Shown here piece after piece: positions 1 through 8,495 of a stretch of DNA of 64,000 nucleotides (the stretch's first letter is position 1; the number at the start of each line of letters is the position of its first letter). Source of the DNA: JAYVYM01 sp046593925. GTDB lineage: Bacteria; Actinomycetota; Actinomycetes; Mycobacteriales; SCTD01. The notes under the pieces are model-generated. The model worked only from the letters and a program-made list of their open reading frames with translations. It searched no databases and was not told the DNA's origin. The DNA lies in assembly GCA_046593925.1 (NCBI GenBank), contig JBKJQN010000084.1, forward strand, positions 49,291 through 113,290, given 5' to 3'. The translations under genes and the position numbers were made by a program.

Positions 1-222
1 ACGCAGCGCGTGCTCCTCGCCCACCTTCCACTTCGCGCTCTTGACGAACTGGAAGACGCCGATCGGCCAGCCCTGGTCCCAGGCGCGCAGCGCGAGGCCG
101 AACGCCGCGGTGCTCTTGCCTTTCATCTCGCCGGTGTGGACGACGAGCAGCGCCCGGTTGCGTCGCTGCCGGGTCGTCAGCCCGTCGTCGGGGACGGCGG
201 TCGGCACGCCCTGCGGGCTCAT
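1..222 (-). CDS. cobO: Cob(I)alamin adenosyltransferase CobO (5' part; runs off left edge)
   Basis: ATP:corrinoid adenosyltransferase, which transfers the adenosyl group of ATP to cob(I)yrinate diamide in cobalamin synthesis. Only the first 74 residues are present. The start ATG is at 222, with GGGAG 5 nt upstream. The P-loop reads HTGEMKGKSTAAFGLALRAW, a common actinobacterial variant of the CobO Walker A, followed by GVFQFVKSAKWKVGEE, typical of the family. It lies 18 bp after the cobaltochelatase gene on the same strand, so the two are probably cotranscribed under the riboswitch at about 2.3-2.4 kb. The identification is firm; the C-terminus is outside the window. Confidence 0.93.
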   Translation of the reverse strand, partial: MSPQGVPTAVPDDGLTTRQRRNRALLVVHTGEMKGKSTAAFGLALRAWDQGWPIGVFQFVKSAKWKVGEEHALR

Positions 223-240
223 CCGCACTCCCGGCGCACG

Positions 241-2259
241 TCAGGCGGCCTTCACGATCGCCGTGAGGGCGCCGGCCGACAGCTCCTCGAGCCGCAGGGC
301 CACGCCACCGAGGCGCGCCCCGAGCTCGCCGGCCAGCCCGAGCCGGACCGGCCCGCTCTCGCAGTCGACGACGACGCAGGCCGCGCCGGTACGCAGCAGG
401 TGCGCGGCCGCGAGCTCCGGCGCCGGCCCGCTGGTGTGCCGGCCGTCGGTGACGACGACGACCAACGCCCGCCGCGACGGGTCCCGGATCGCCTCGACCC
501 GCAGCACCTCGGCGGCCCGCAGCAGGCCCGCCGACAGCGGCGTACGGCCGCCGGTCGGCACCACCGCGAGCCGGGCGACGGCGGCCTCGACGCTGCCGGT
601 CGGTGGCAGCGCCAGCTCCGCCGTCGCGCCGCGGAACGTCACGAGCGCGACCTTGTCACGCCGCTGGTAGGCGTCGGTCAGCAGGCTGAGCACCGCTGCC
701 TTGACCGCCCCCATCCGCGCCCGAGCGGCCATCGACCCGGACGCGTCGACGACGAACAGCACCAGGTTGCCCTCGCGCCCCTCACGGGTCGCCTCGCGCA
801 GGTCGGCTGCCCGCAGCACGACGCCGGGCCCGCTGCGACCACGGTGGCGCTGGTGCGGCGCGGCTGCCCGCAGGGTCGCCGCCACGTGCAGCGAGGCGAG
901 CCGGCCCTGCGGCAGCCGGGCGCCGGTCAGACGTCCGTCGGCGCCAGCACTGCGCGAGCGTCGGCCGGCGGCGCCGGGACGACGGTTGACCCCGGGAACG
1001 CGCAGCGCCACCGGCGTGAAGGCCTCCCCCGCGCCGACGACCTGCTCGGGCCCCTGGGCTGCGGTCGCCGGCTCCCGGGCCGGAGCCAGTCCGTCCGCGG
1101 CAGCACCGCGCTCAGCCGCCCCACCGTCCGTAGCAGCCCCACCGTCCGTAGCAGCCCCACCGTCCTCGGCGGCCGGACCGTCCTGCGCCGGCGGGGCGCT
1201 GCCCGCCGGGCCGTGGTCGGGGGGGCCCGGGGGCTGCGGCTCGGGGGGCACGCTGTCGAGCGCGTCGTCCAGGCGCTGCTCGTCCAGGCCCGGTGCCTCG
1301 AACGGCGTGCGGCGCCGGCGGTGCGGCAGCGCCAGCCGGGCAGCGGTGCGCACGTCGTCGGTGGTCACCTCGTCCCGCCCGGCCCAGGCGGCCAACGCGA
1401 CGGCGGCCTTGGCGGTGACCAGATCGGCGCGCAGGCCGTCGACGTCGAACGCCGCGCAGACGGTCGTGACCTCGCGCAGGGCGCGGTCACCGAGCACGAC
1501 CCGGGGCAGTCGCTCGCGGGCAGCGGCGATGTGCGCCGCGAGGTCGGCGTCGGAGTCCGCGTACTGCGCGGCGAACGCGTCCGGGTCGGCCTCGTACGCC
1601 AGCCGCCGGCGTACGACATCCGCACGCTCGGCCGGGTCGCGGGTCGCCGCGACCTCGACGGTCAGCCCGAACCGGTCGAGCAGCTGCGGCCGCAGCTCGC
1701 CCTCCTCCGGGTTCATCGTGCCGACCAGCAGGAACCGGGCGGCGTGCCGCACCGAGACGCCCTCGCGCTCGACGTAGGACGTGCCGAGCGCGGCCGCGTC
1801 GAGCAGCAGGTCGACGAGGTGGTCGTGCAGCAGGTTGACCTCGTCGACGTACAGCACCCCTCGGTGCGCCGCAGCGAGCAGCCCCGGCTCGTACGCCGAC
1901 ACGCCGCTGGTCAAGGCGCGCTCGAGGTCGAGCGAACCGGTCAGCCGGTCCTCGGACGCGCCGACCGGCAGCTCGACGAGCCTCGCCGGGCGGGAGCCGG
2001 GCGGTCCGTGCGAGGCGAGGTCCGGGCAGCCGCGGTCGGGCGAGGCGGGGTCGCAGGAGAAGCGGCAACCGTCCAGCACGGCGACCGTGGGCAGCAGCGA
2101 GGCGAGCGCGCGTACGACGGTCGACTTCGCGGTGCCCTTCTCGCCGCGTACCAGGACCCCACCGACCGCCGGTGACACGGCGTTGACGATCAGGGCGAGG
2201 CGCAGGTCCGCCAGGCCGACGACGGCGGAGAACGGGTAGGGCGTGCTCACGACGGGCAC
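241..2259 (-). CDS. Putative cobaltochelatase subunit, fused ChlI/ChlD-like (AAA+ and VWA domains)
   Basis: AAA+ ATPase fused to a von Willebrand A domain, 672 aa, the actinobacterial counterpart of CobS/CobT (and of BchI/BchD). It should power cobalt insertion by CobN; a cobN gene is at 56.2-59.8 kb. Walker A GEKGTAKS is at residues 39-46, Walker B is in GVLYVDEVNLL, and the C-terminal MIDAS motif DASGS starts at about 505. A low-complexity linker of GGAATD-type repeats (DNA about 1120-1165) separates the domains. Start GTG 2259; GTG 2250 is an alternative. It lies directly downstream of a cobalamin riboswitch, so expression should fall when B12 is abundant. Magnesium chelatase is a less likely reading, given the cobO neighbour and the riboswitch. 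Confidence 0.9.
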   Translation of the reverse strand: MPVVSTPYPFSAVVGLADLRLALIVNAVSPAVGGVLVRGEKGTAKSTVVRALASLLPTVAVLDGCRFSCDPASPDRGCPDLASHGPPGSRPARLVELPVGASEDRLTGSLDLERALTSGVSAYEPGLLAAAHRGVLYVDEVNLLHDHLVDLLLDAAALGTSYVEREGVSVRHAARFLLVGTMNPEEGELRPQLLDRFGLTVEVAATRDPAERADVVRRRLAYEADPDAFAAQYADSDADLAAHIAAARERLPRVVLGDRALREVTTVCAAFDVDGLRADLVTAKAAVALAAWAGRDEVTTDDVRTAARLALPHRRRRTPFEAPGLDEQRLDDALDSVPPEPQPPGPPDHGPAGSAPPAQDGPAAEDGGAATDGGAATDGGAAERGAAADGLAPAREPATAAQGPEQVVGAGEAFTPVALRVPGVNRRPGAAGRRSRSAGADGRLTGARLPQGRLASLHVAATLRAAAPHQRHRGRSGPGVVLRAADLREATREGREGNLVLFVVDASGSMAARARMGAVKAAVLSLLTDAYQRRDKVALVTFRGATAELALPPTGSVEAAVARLAVVPTGGRTPLSAGLLRAAEVLRVEAIRDPSRRALVVVVTDGRHTSGPAPELAAAHLLRTGAACVVVDCESGPVRLGLAGELGARLGGVALRLEELSAGALTAIVKAA

Positions 2260-2309
2260 CCGAGCAGGCTCATGCTGGCCTTCCTCGGGGTCCGCGCCCC
2301 GGGCTGGAC

Positions 2310-2420
2310 GGAGCGACGGACCGAGTCTCTGGCTGCCCCGGGATCGGGGGTGACAGTGGCGGGACCGCGCCGGAGTTGCACCGGCTTCCTCGGAGGTCGT
2401 CGCAGAACACCCAGACCCTA
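2310..2420 (-). promoter_or_regulatory. Cobalamin riboswitch
   Basis: Read on the minus strand, this leader has the hallmarks of a cobalamin riboswitch: AGGAAGCCGGTGCAACTCCG (about 2372-2391), then GCGGTCCCGCCACTGTCA holding the B12 box GCCACTG (2351-2360), and AGCCAGAGACTC (about 2323-2334) near the 3' side. It sits about 50-60 bp before the cobaltochelatase start and is expected to repress the chelatase-cobO unit when adenosylcobalamin binds. Limits are approximate because the structure was judged by eye. Confidence 0.87.
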
Positions 2421-2478
2421 GCCGCCGCCGGGTTCCCCGGCCGATACGGACCAGCCGCCGGTCGCCCGCCCGGCGCGC

Positions 2479-3684
2479 TCATCGCGGTTCGGCTTCGAGC
2501 CGTCCCTCGGCCCGGTGCACCAACCCGACGAGGACCACGGCGACCACCAGTGCGGCCAACCCGCCGACCAACGCAAAGGCGGGCAGCGCCAGCAGGGTGT
2601 CGGTGGCCGCCAGGGCAGCAGCGGCGAACGGCCAGCCGAGGCCGATGCGCCACCGCCGGGCCATCCCGGTGTTGGTCGCGCTGCCCGCCGCGAGGTAGAG
2701 CGCCACCCCGCCGGCGAGCAGCAGCCTGGTGCCGAACGGCACGTCGCCGCGAGCCGACTCGAGCACCGACAGCTGGATGCCGACGCCGATGCTCGCCAGC
2801 GCAAGGCACAGCGGCAGCTGACCGAACACGTACACGTCGAGGGAGACGGTGCTCCCACGGCCGTCGGTCCGGTCCAGCATCCGTCTTGCCGCCGCACCGG
2901 CCAGGTCGAACCAGCTCCACCACAGCGCCGCCGCCAGGACGAAGGCGGCCACCCCGACCGCCACGGCCTGGCCGGTCCAGTGCGCGTCGTGCACGCCGTG
3001 CGCGACCGCCGCCACCGACTCGCCGAGCACCAGGATGACGAACAGCGAAAACCGCTCGGGCAGGTGCTCCAGGTGAAGCGGGACCTCGTGCTCCTGAGCC
3101 GTTGCCAGGATCGGCACCGCGACCTCGACCAGCACCGCGAGGCCCCATAGCACAAACCGCAGGGGTACGGGGACGGCCAGCGAGGCCGCCCACAGGGCCG
3201 CACCGGCGCCGATCCCCAGCAGGTACAGGCGAACCGTCGGCCGGGCAGCCTCCACCGAGCGGTAGGCGCGGGCGTACTGCGCCAGCAGCACCAGCCGCAG
3301 CGCCACCTGGCAGCCGGCGAACAGCCCGGCGCGCGCACCCGTCGCCTCGGTCGCGGTCGCCGCCAGCCCGATGACGGCGAGCATCGCCGTGAGCTTGTAC
3401 AGCCGGTAGACGACGTCGTCGTGGTCGAAGCGGTTGGCGTACAGCGTCGAGCTCACCCACGACCACCAGACAGCGGTGAACAGGCCGGCAAAGACCGCCA
3501 CCCCGTGCGGCGTGACGTCGCCGCGCAGGGCGCCGGCGAGCTCGGCCACGACCAGCACGAAGGCCAGGTCGAAGAACAGCTCCAGCCACGAGGCCGACCG
3601 CTGCTCCCCGGTCTGCAGGCTCGGTGGGCGGACCAGCTCCTGCCCGACAAGGGCCTGGTGGACGCGGCGGTAGAGGATCGGCAC
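2479..3684 (-). CDS. LtrA-family membrane protein (low temperature requirement A)
   Basis: Polytopic membrane protein of 401 aa with about ten hydrophobic segments. LtrA-family marks are WLELFFDLAFVLVVAELA near residue 33 and PERFSLFVILVLGESV in the middle, matching the family's ERF-x-LF-x-I-x-LGE signature. The biochemical role of the family is not established; the name comes from a Listeria cold-growth mutant. It stands alone, divergent from the CoA-transferase genes (71 bp gap), with the cobalamin riboswitch of the next gene just downstream. The family call is firm; function is open. Confidence 0.9.
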   Translation of the reverse strand: MPILYRRVHQALVGQELVRPPSLQTGEQRSASWLELFFDLAFVLVVAELAGALRGDVTPHGVAVFAGLFTAVWWSWVSSTLYANRFDHDDVVYRLYKLTAMLAVIGLAATATEATGARAGLFAGCQVALRLVLLAQYARAYRSVEAARPTVRLYLLGIGAGAALWAASLAVPVPLRFVLWGLAVLVEVAVPILATAQEHEVPLHLEHLPERFSLFVILVLGESVAAVAHGVHDAHWTGQAVAVGVAAFVLAAALWWSWFDLAGAAARRMLDRTDGRGSTVSLDVYVFGQLPLCLALASIGVGIQLSVLESARGDVPFGTRLLLAGGVALYLAAGSATNTGMARRWRIGLGWPFAAAALAATDTLLALPAFALVGGLAALVVAVVLVGLVHRAEGRLEAEPR

Positions 3685-3754
3685 GGGCCAGCCCTACCCA
3701 GGCCCGCGCGAGACGTACGGCAGGCTGGCCGTGGTCCGGACCACAGGAGGCGAT

Positions 3755-4423
3755 GTGCTCGACAAGCGCGTGGGGTCGCTGGCCGAGGCCGTGCAGGGCG
3801 TCCGCGACGGTTCGACCGTGCTGGTCGGCGGGTTCGGCAGCTCCGGCATCCCCGTGGAGCTGACCCACGCTCTGCTCGAGCAGGGCGCCCGGGACCTGGT
3901 GCTGGTCACCAACAACGCCGGCAGCGGCGAGTCCGACGTCGCGGCGCTGCTGCGCGAGGGCCGCGTACGCAAGATCATCTGCTCGTATCCGCGGTCGAAG
4001 GGCTCGGTGTGGTTCGAGGAGCTCTACCGTGCCCGCAAGGTCGAGCTGGAGCTGGTGCCGCAGGGCACGCTGAGCGAGCGGATGCGGGCTGCCGGCGCGG
4101 GCCTCGGTGGCTTCTTCACGCCGACCGGCGCCGACTCGGTGCTCGCGGAGGGCAAGGAGGTACGCGTGCTCGGTGGCCGCCGGCAGGTCTTCGAGGAGCC
4201 GCTGCCCGGCGACGTCGCGCTGGTCAGGGCCGACCGCGCCGACCGCTGGGGCAACCTGGTGTACCACTCCGCCGCTCGCAACTTCGGCCCGACAATGTGC
4301 ATGGCGGCGGCGCTGACCGTCGTACAGGTACGCGAGGTGGTGGCCCTCGGTGGGCTCGACCCGGAGGCCGTCGTCACGCCCGGCGTGTTCGTCGACCGCG
4401 TCGTGCAGGTCGACCCGTCGTGA
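3755..4423 (+). CDS. 3-oxoacid CoA-transferase subunit A
   Basis: Alpha subunit of a family I CoA-transferase (SCOT, PcaI/CatI, AtoD type). It moves CoA between an acyl-CoA and a free carboxylic acid, often succinyl-CoA and a 3-oxoacid. It is 222 aa from GTG 3755, chosen because AGGAGG (3745-3750) lies 4 nt upstream; a longer GTG start at 3731 lacks this. The GGFGSSGIP loop near residue 25 is the conserved CoA-binding/oxyanion segment of subunit A. It overlaps subunit B by 4 nt (GTGA). The exact substrate cannot be read from the sequence: 3-oxoadipate, acetoacetate or another acid are all possible. Confidence 0.9.
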   Translation: MLDKRVGSLAEAVQGVRDGSTVLVGGFGSSGIPVELTHALLEQGARDLVLVTNNAGSGESDVAALLREGRVRKIICSYPRSKGSVWFEELYRARKVELELVPQGTLSERMRAAGAGLGGFFTPTGADSVLAEGKEVRVLGGRRQVFEEPLPGDVALVRADRADRWGNLVYHSAARNFGPTMCMAAALTVVQVREVVALGGLDPEAVVTPGVFVDRVVQVDPS

Positions 4424-5085
4424 CCTGGCGCCGGCTCACCCGCGACGAGATGGCGCGCCGCGTCGCGCAGGACATCGCCGACGGCTCGTACGTAAACCTC
4501 GGCATCGGGCTGCCCACGCTGGTCGGCAACCACGTGCCCGAGGGCCGCGAGGTCGTCTACCACTCCGAGAACGGCGTCCTCGGCCTCGGTCCCGCGCCGC
4601 TGCCCGGCCAGGAGGACCCCGAGCTGATCAACGCCGGCAAGGAGCTCGTCACGCTGCTCCCCGGCGGCGCGTACGTCCACCACACCGACTCCTTCGTCAT
4701 CATGCGCGGCGGCCACCTGGACGTGTCGGTGCTCGGCGCGTTCCAGGTCGCGGCCAACGGCGACCTGGCCAACTGGGCCACCGACGACGACGACTTCCCG
4801 CCCGCGGTGGGCGGCGCGATGGACCTCGCGGTCGGCGCCAAAAGGGTGCTGGTGCTCACCACCCACACCACCTCGGGCGGCGCGCCCAAGCTGCTGGAGC
4901 GGTGCACGTACCCGCTGACGGCCGGCGCCGTCGTCGACCGCGTCTACACCGACCTGGCGGTCCTGGACATCACCCCCGGTGGCTTCCTGGTCCGCGAGCT
5001 GGTCGGCGGGATGGCTCCCGAGGAGCTGCAGGCGGTGACCGGCGGGCAGCTGCGGTTCGCCGCCGATCTCGGGGTTCTCGCGTGA
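4420..5085 (+). CDS. 3-oxoacid CoA-transferase subunit B
   Basis: Beta subunit of the CoA-transferase, 221 aa. The catalytic glutamate is Glu50 in HSENGVLGLG, the SENG motif that forms the enzyme-CoA thioester. NLGIGLPTL and the GGAMDLAVGAKR stretch are also typical. The start GTG overlaps the subunit A stop (GTGA), which points to translational coupling and a 1:1 heteromer. The upstream in-frame extension overlaps subunit A and LtrA and is not coding. Confidence 0.92.
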   Translation: MTWRRLTRDEMARRVAQDIADGSYVNLGIGLPTLVGNHVPEGREVVYHSENGVLGLGPAPLPGQEDPELINAGKELVTLLPGGAYVHHTDSFVIMRGGHLDVSVLGAFQVAANGDLANWATDDDDFPPAVGGAMDLAVGAKRVLVLTTHTTSGGAPKLLERCTYPLTAGAVVDRVYTDLAVLDITPGGFLVRELVGGMAPEELQAVTGGQLRFAADLGVLA

Positions 5086-5104
5086 TGCTTCCTACGATGG
5101 GGTC

Positions 5105-5608
5105 GTGGACTTTCCCGAGCCGACCGGTCCAGCTGTCGCGCGGGCGGAGGTCCTCCTCGGCTACCTGGACTACTTCCGCTCGGTGCTGGTCGAGAAGCTG
5201 CAGGGGCTTGCCGATGACGAGCTGCAGACCAGCCGGCTGCCGTCGGGATGGACGCCGCTGGCCCTGCTCACGCACCTGACGTACGTCGAGCGCCGCTGGC
5301 TCGTCTGGGGCTTCGAGGGTGAGCCGGTCGAGGAACCGTGGGGCGACTCCCGGGACGGCCGCTGGTACGTCCCCCCGCAGGAGGGCCTCGGCTCCGTCGT
5401 CGAGGCGCTGCTGGTGCAGGGCGAACGCACCCGCGCGGTCGTGCAGGCGCACGAGCTCTTCGATGTCGGTCGACCGGGACCGCGCTGGGACGGCGCGCCG
5501 CCCCCCACCCTCGAGCGCGTCCTGTTCCACCTGCTCCAGGAGTACGCCAGGCATGCGGGGCACCTGGACGTCGTCCGCGAGCTCATCGACGGTGCCGTCG
5601 GCGAGTAG
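5105..5608 (+). CDS. DinB/DUF664-family protein
   Basis: 167-aa four-helix DinB-like protein (DUF664). Conserved features are LLTHLTYVERRW near residue 58 and the late helix HLLQEYARHAGHLD, whose histidines form the family's metal site. In actinobacteria such proteins are often thought to act with mycothiol or bacillithiol, but the substrate here is unknown. GTG start 19 nt after the CoA-transferase B stop, so it may be in the same transcript. Four more DinB-fold genes occur in this window (25.5, 28.6, 41.4 and 43.8 kb). Confidence 0.85.
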   Translation: MDFPEPTGPAVARAEVLLGYLDYFRSVLVEKLQGLADDELQTSRLPSGWTPLALLTHLTYVERRWLVWGFEGEPVEEPWGDSRDGRWYVPPQEGLGSVVEALLVQGERTRAVVQAHELFDVGRPGPRWDGAPPPTLERVLFHLLQEYARHAGHLDVVRELIDGAVGE

Positions 5609-5683
5609 CCGTGCGCGGACGAGCGCAGGGCTGGTTGTCCGCGGGTACCGGAGTGACGTCGACAGGCCCTCGTGGTCGCCGGC

Positions 5684-5771
5684 GGGACAAACACCTTGCA
5701 CCTTTCATCATCATCGCCGCCGCTGAGCGTGGCCCGGCGGATGAGGTAGCAAGGTGCAAGTGGTTTGTCCC
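5684..5771. repeat. Long imperfect inverted repeat (hairpin)
   Basis: The 21-bp arms at 5684-5704 and 5751-5771 are complementary with two mismatches; the shared outer part is GGGACAAAC and the inner part CTTGCACCTT. The loop is 46 nt. It lies 75 bp downstream of the DUF664 gene. It could be a palindromic element end-pair or a transcript-stabilising hairpin; no T-run follows, so a simple intrinsic terminator is unlikely. Confidence 0.75.
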
Positions 5772-6239
5772 GCGGGCCCAACTCGACAGGCGCGCGGGTC
5801 GCGGTGGCGCAGGGCGACCAGGGACCGAGCAGCCAGCAGCCAGGCTGGCGGCAGCCAGGCTGGCGGGACGCCCTAGGGACCGCCAGGGTCGGTGCCGGGC
5901 GCGCCGGTCCGGCCCGCACCCCGCCGCACATCCCGGGCATCGGCGACCTCTGCCTGCCGATCATGCAGAAACAGTTGCCAGCTGAGCATGGCGGGCCACC
6001 AGATGTGCATGGTCGCGCCAGCCCAGCCCAGCCCAGCCCAGCCCGGACGCGCTCCCGGCGCGAGTGCAGGCCCAGCCCGGACGCGAGCCGTGCGGAGACG
6101 CGAGCCGTGCGGATCTGTCCCACGGCGGCCCGCCGCGCGAGCTCAGCTCGACAGCAACGCGGAGGTGCCCGGGCGCCGGGGGGACTGGGCAGCCAGCAGC
6201 CCCGCAATCATGCAGAAATGGTGGAGTGCTGAGCGTGGC
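5723..6239. repeat. Short interspersed repeat module, three diverged copies
   Basis: The motif CTGAGCRTGGC occurs at 5723-5733, 5982-5992 and 6229-6239. The last two copies are each preceded by ATCATGCAGAAA (5960-5971 and 6207-6218) at a spacing of 10 nt. The first has a degenerate TTTCATCATCATC before it. The conserved pair of blocks suggests a small intergenic repeat family rather than chance. Confidence 0.6.
6019..6113. repeat. CAGCC microsatellite and 17-bp tandem duplication
   Basis: Five consecutive CAGCC units at 6019-6044 are followed by a perfect head-to-tail duplication of GACGCGAGCCGTGCGGA at 6080-6096 and 6097-6113. Both are simple slippage-type repeats in non-coding DNA. Confidence 0.8.
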
Positions 6240-6341
6240 AGGCGCCCAGCTCTGCAGGCCCGCCCGCCTGGGCCGCGCCGCAGGCGGGCGGCGGCGCCCA
6301 GGCCCGCCTCGCGAGGGGCGCCAACGACGACGGCTCAGCGA

Positions 6342-6412
6342 CCCCGGCCCACCGGAAGACGACCGCCCACGGGAAGACCCCCGGCCCACCGGAAGACGAC
6401 CGCCCACGGGAA
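6342..6412. repeat. 34-bp direct repeat, period 37
   Basis: Two identical 34-bp copies at 6342-6375 and 6379-6412, each containing GGCCCACCGGAAGACGACCG. They end 8 bp before the purU stop codon, on its 3' side. Confidence 0.85.
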
Positions 6413-6420
6413 ACGACGGC

Positions 6421-7269
6421 TCAGGGGAAGACGACGGTGCGGTGGCCGTTGCGCAGCACCCGGTGGTCCAGGTGCCAGCCGACGGCGCGGGCGAGGGCGA
6501 TGCACTCCAGGTCGCGGCCGACCTCGACGAGCCGGGCGGGGGTGGCCGCGTGGTCGACGCGGGCGACCTCCTGCTCGATGATCGGCCCCTCGTCGAGCTC
6601 GGCCGTCACGTAGTGGGCGGTCGCCCCGATCAGCTTGACGCCACGCTCGTGCGCCTGGTGGTAGGGCCGGGCTCCCTTGAAGCTCGGCAGGAAAGAGTGG
6701 TGGATGTTGATGGTGTCGGGCAGCCGGGCGCACAGGTCGTCCGACAGCACCTGCATGTAGCGGGCGAGCACCACGAGGTCGGCCCCCTCGGCGATCTGCA
6801 GCAGCCGGGCCTCCGCGACCGGCTTGTCGCCCGGCAGCACCGGTACGTGGTGGAAAGCCACCCCGTGCGCCTCGACCAGGCCGCGGAAGTCGGGGTGGTT
6901 GGACACGACCGCCACGAGGTCGGCGCGCAGCGCACCTGTGCTGTGCCGGTAGAGCAGGTCGTTGAGGCAGTGCCCGAGCTGCGACACCAGCACCACGACC
7001 CGGGCCCGCGCGGTCCGGTCGTGCAGCTGCCAGTCCATCGCGTACGACGAACCGATGGGTCCGAAGGCCTCGCGCAGCCCGGCAAGGTCGACGCCCTCGG
7101 CAGGCGTCGTCAGGTGCACCCTCATGAAGAACAGCCCGGTGCTCTCGTCGCCGAACTGCGAGCTGTCGACGATGTTGCACTCGTACCGGGCCAGCAGACC
7201 GGTCACGGCGTGCACGATCCCCACCCGGTCGGCGCACGACAGGGTCAGCACCGCGTGCGCCCCCGTCAT
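6421..7269 (-). CDS. purU: Formyltetrahydrofolate deformylase PurU
   Basis: Hydrolyses 10-formyl-THF to formate and THF. The 282-aa protein has an N-terminal ACT domain (about residues 5-80) and a C-terminal formyl-transferase/hydrolase fold. The catalytic region NIHHSFLPSFKGARPYHQAH with the later ELDEGPIIEQ is intact. Start ATG 7269; longer in-frame starts run back into the glycosyltransferase gene, which ends at 7280, 10 bp away. It is the last gene of the minus-strand unit arcC-fdrA-glycosyltransferase-purU, so it may recycle one-carbon units released by that pathway. Identification is firm; the pathway link is inference. Confidence 0.93.
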   Translation of the reverse strand: MTGAHAVLTLSCADRVGIVHAVTGLLARYECNIVDSSQFGDESTGLFFMRVHLTTPAEGVDLAGLREAFGPIGSSYAMDWQLHDRTARARVVVLVSQLGHCLNDLLYRHSTGALRADLVAVVSNHPDFRGLVEAHGVAFHHVPVLPGDKPVAEARLLQIAEGADLVVLARYMQVLSDDLCARLPDTINIHHSFLPSFKGARPYHQAHERGVKLIGATAHYVTAELDEGPIIEQEVARVDHAATPARLVEVGRDLECIALARAVGWHLDHRVLRNGHRTVVFP

Positions 7270-7279
7270 GAGCGCCACG

Positions 7280-8419
7280 CTAGACGCGGACCGGTAGCGC
7301 GTCGTAGACCTCGAGATGCCGCTGCGCACTGGCCCACCAGCTGAACCGCCGGGCGACCTGCGCCCCGTGTGCCACCAGGCCGGCGCGGATCCGGGAGTCC
7401 AGCAGTGCCGTACGCAGCGCCGCCGCGAGGGCCGCCGGGTCGCCGACCGGGACGAGCAGCGCGTCCCGCCCGCCGACGAGGTACTCACGGAAGACCGGCA
7501 GGTCGCTGGTCACCACCGGTACGCCAGCGCTCATCGCCTCGAGGACGGCCAGGCCGAAGCCCTCCTTCACCGACGGGAACGCGAGCGCGTCGGCGGCGGC
7601 GTACCAGGCGGGGACGTCGTCGTCCGGCACGGTGCCGACCGCGACGACGTCGACACCGAACTGGAGCCCGAGGCCGGGCAGCTCGCCCAGGACGGCCTCG
7701 CGGTAGGCCCGGTGGTCCTGGAAGGAGTGGCCGCCGACGATCGCGAGCACCGGGCGCAGCCCCTCGCCGGCCAGCTGCGAGAGCGCCCGGACGAGGGTGT
7801 CGCTGCCCTTGCGCGGCTCGATGCCGCCGACCGACAGCAGCAGCGGCCGGTCGGTGGCGCCGACGGAAGCCCGCAGTTGCGCGGCGCGTACCGGTGAGGC
7901 GGAGCTGAACCGCTCGGCGTCGACGCCGTTGGGCACCACGCCGGCGCGTACGCCGTAGACCTGCTCGAGCGTGCGGCGCCACACCTCGGTGACGGCGAGC
8001 ACGACGTCGGGCTCCAGGATCGCCTCGCGCTGGCAGTCCATCAGCACCTGGCTGGTGAAGTCGTCGACGTGGTGGACGGTGCGTACGACGGTGACGGGCG
8101 CGCCGGCGTCGCGGACCCGCGCCGCCGCCCGCGCGCTGATGCAGTCCTGGGCGTGCAGCACCCGGGCGCCCAGCGAGCCGAGCACCCGCTCGAGCGCGTC
8201 GATGCTGCCCGCGACCTTGTCCTCCAGCGAGCCTGTGCCGCTCGGGCCGGGCGCGATGGTGACCGGCGCGCGCACCGGCCGGAAGAAGCCCGCGGCCGGG
8301 TCACCGAGGGCGACGACGCGGACGTCCTGCCCGAGCTCGTGCAGCGCCTCGGCGACGGCGAGGGTGTGCACGACGCCACCGCGTGGCTTGGTGCTGTAGG
8401 TGATCAGCGCCAGCGTCAC
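7280..8419 (-). CDS. Glycosyltransferase, GT4 type, MSMEG_0565-like family
   Basis: GT-B fold glycosyltransferase of about 379 aa. The N-terminus LALITYSTKPRGGVVHTLAV matches the MSMEG_0565 family seen beside nitrilase/radical-SAM (Nit1) clusters. The C-terminal donor site SVKEGFGLAVLEAMSAGVPV carries the E-x7-E motif of retaining GT4 enzymes. Donor and acceptor are unknown. I prefer GTG 8419 because the conserved sheet begins there; GTG 8482, 13 bp after the fdrA stop, is an alternative. It lies between fdrA and purU in one transcript, suggesting a glycosylated intermediate or product. Confidence 0.85.
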   Translation of the reverse strand: MTLALITYSTKPRGGVVHTLAVAEALHELGQDVRVVALGDPAAGFFRPVRAPVTIAPGPSGTGSLEDKVAGSIDALERVLGSLGARVLHAQDCISARAAARVRDAGAPVTVVRTVHHVDDFTSQVLMDCQREAILEPDVVLAVTEVWRRTLEQVYGVRAGVVPNGVDAERFSSASPVRAAQLRASVGATDRPLLLSVGGIEPRKGSDTLVRALSQLAGEGLRPVLAIVGGHSFQDHRAYREAVLGELPGLGLQFGVDVVAVGTVPDDDVPAWYAAADALAFPSVKEGFGLAVLEAMSAGVPVVTSDLPVFREYLVGGRDALLVPVGDPAALAAALRTALLDSRIRAGLVAHGAQVARRFSWWASAQRHLEVYDALPVRV

Positions 8420-8495
8420 GGCGACACGTGCGCTCGCTCCGGAAGCGGGCGGCACGCCCGCTCCTGCCGCACGGGGCACCACCCGCAGCCTGCGC

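Larger units (their letters stand above)
5609..6420. other. Repeat-rich non-coding interval
   Basis: About 810 bp between the DUF664 gene and the purU stop, with no credible coding frame. It holds a long inverted repeat, three copies of a short interspersed module, a CAGCC microsatellite, a perfect 17-bp tandem duplication and a 34-bp direct repeat (all listed separately). It has the look of a recombination-prone intergenic spacer at the 3' end of the arcC-purU operon. Confidence 0.7.

Noticed and set aside
10..2175. A 721-codon plus-strand open frame opposite the chelatase gene
   Set aside because: It is antisense to a protein with clear Walker A, Walker B and MIDAS motifs; its composition is Arg/Gly/Pro-rich as expected for a GC-rich shadow frame.
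3421..4419. In-frame N-terminal extension of CoA-transferase subunit B
   Set aside because: It overlaps LtrA and the whole of subunit A, and the extension is low-complexity; the GTG at 4420 with GTGA coupling is far better.
5684..5771. CRISPR repeat
   Set aside because: There is a single inverted pair, with no regularly spaced direct repeats or cas genes.
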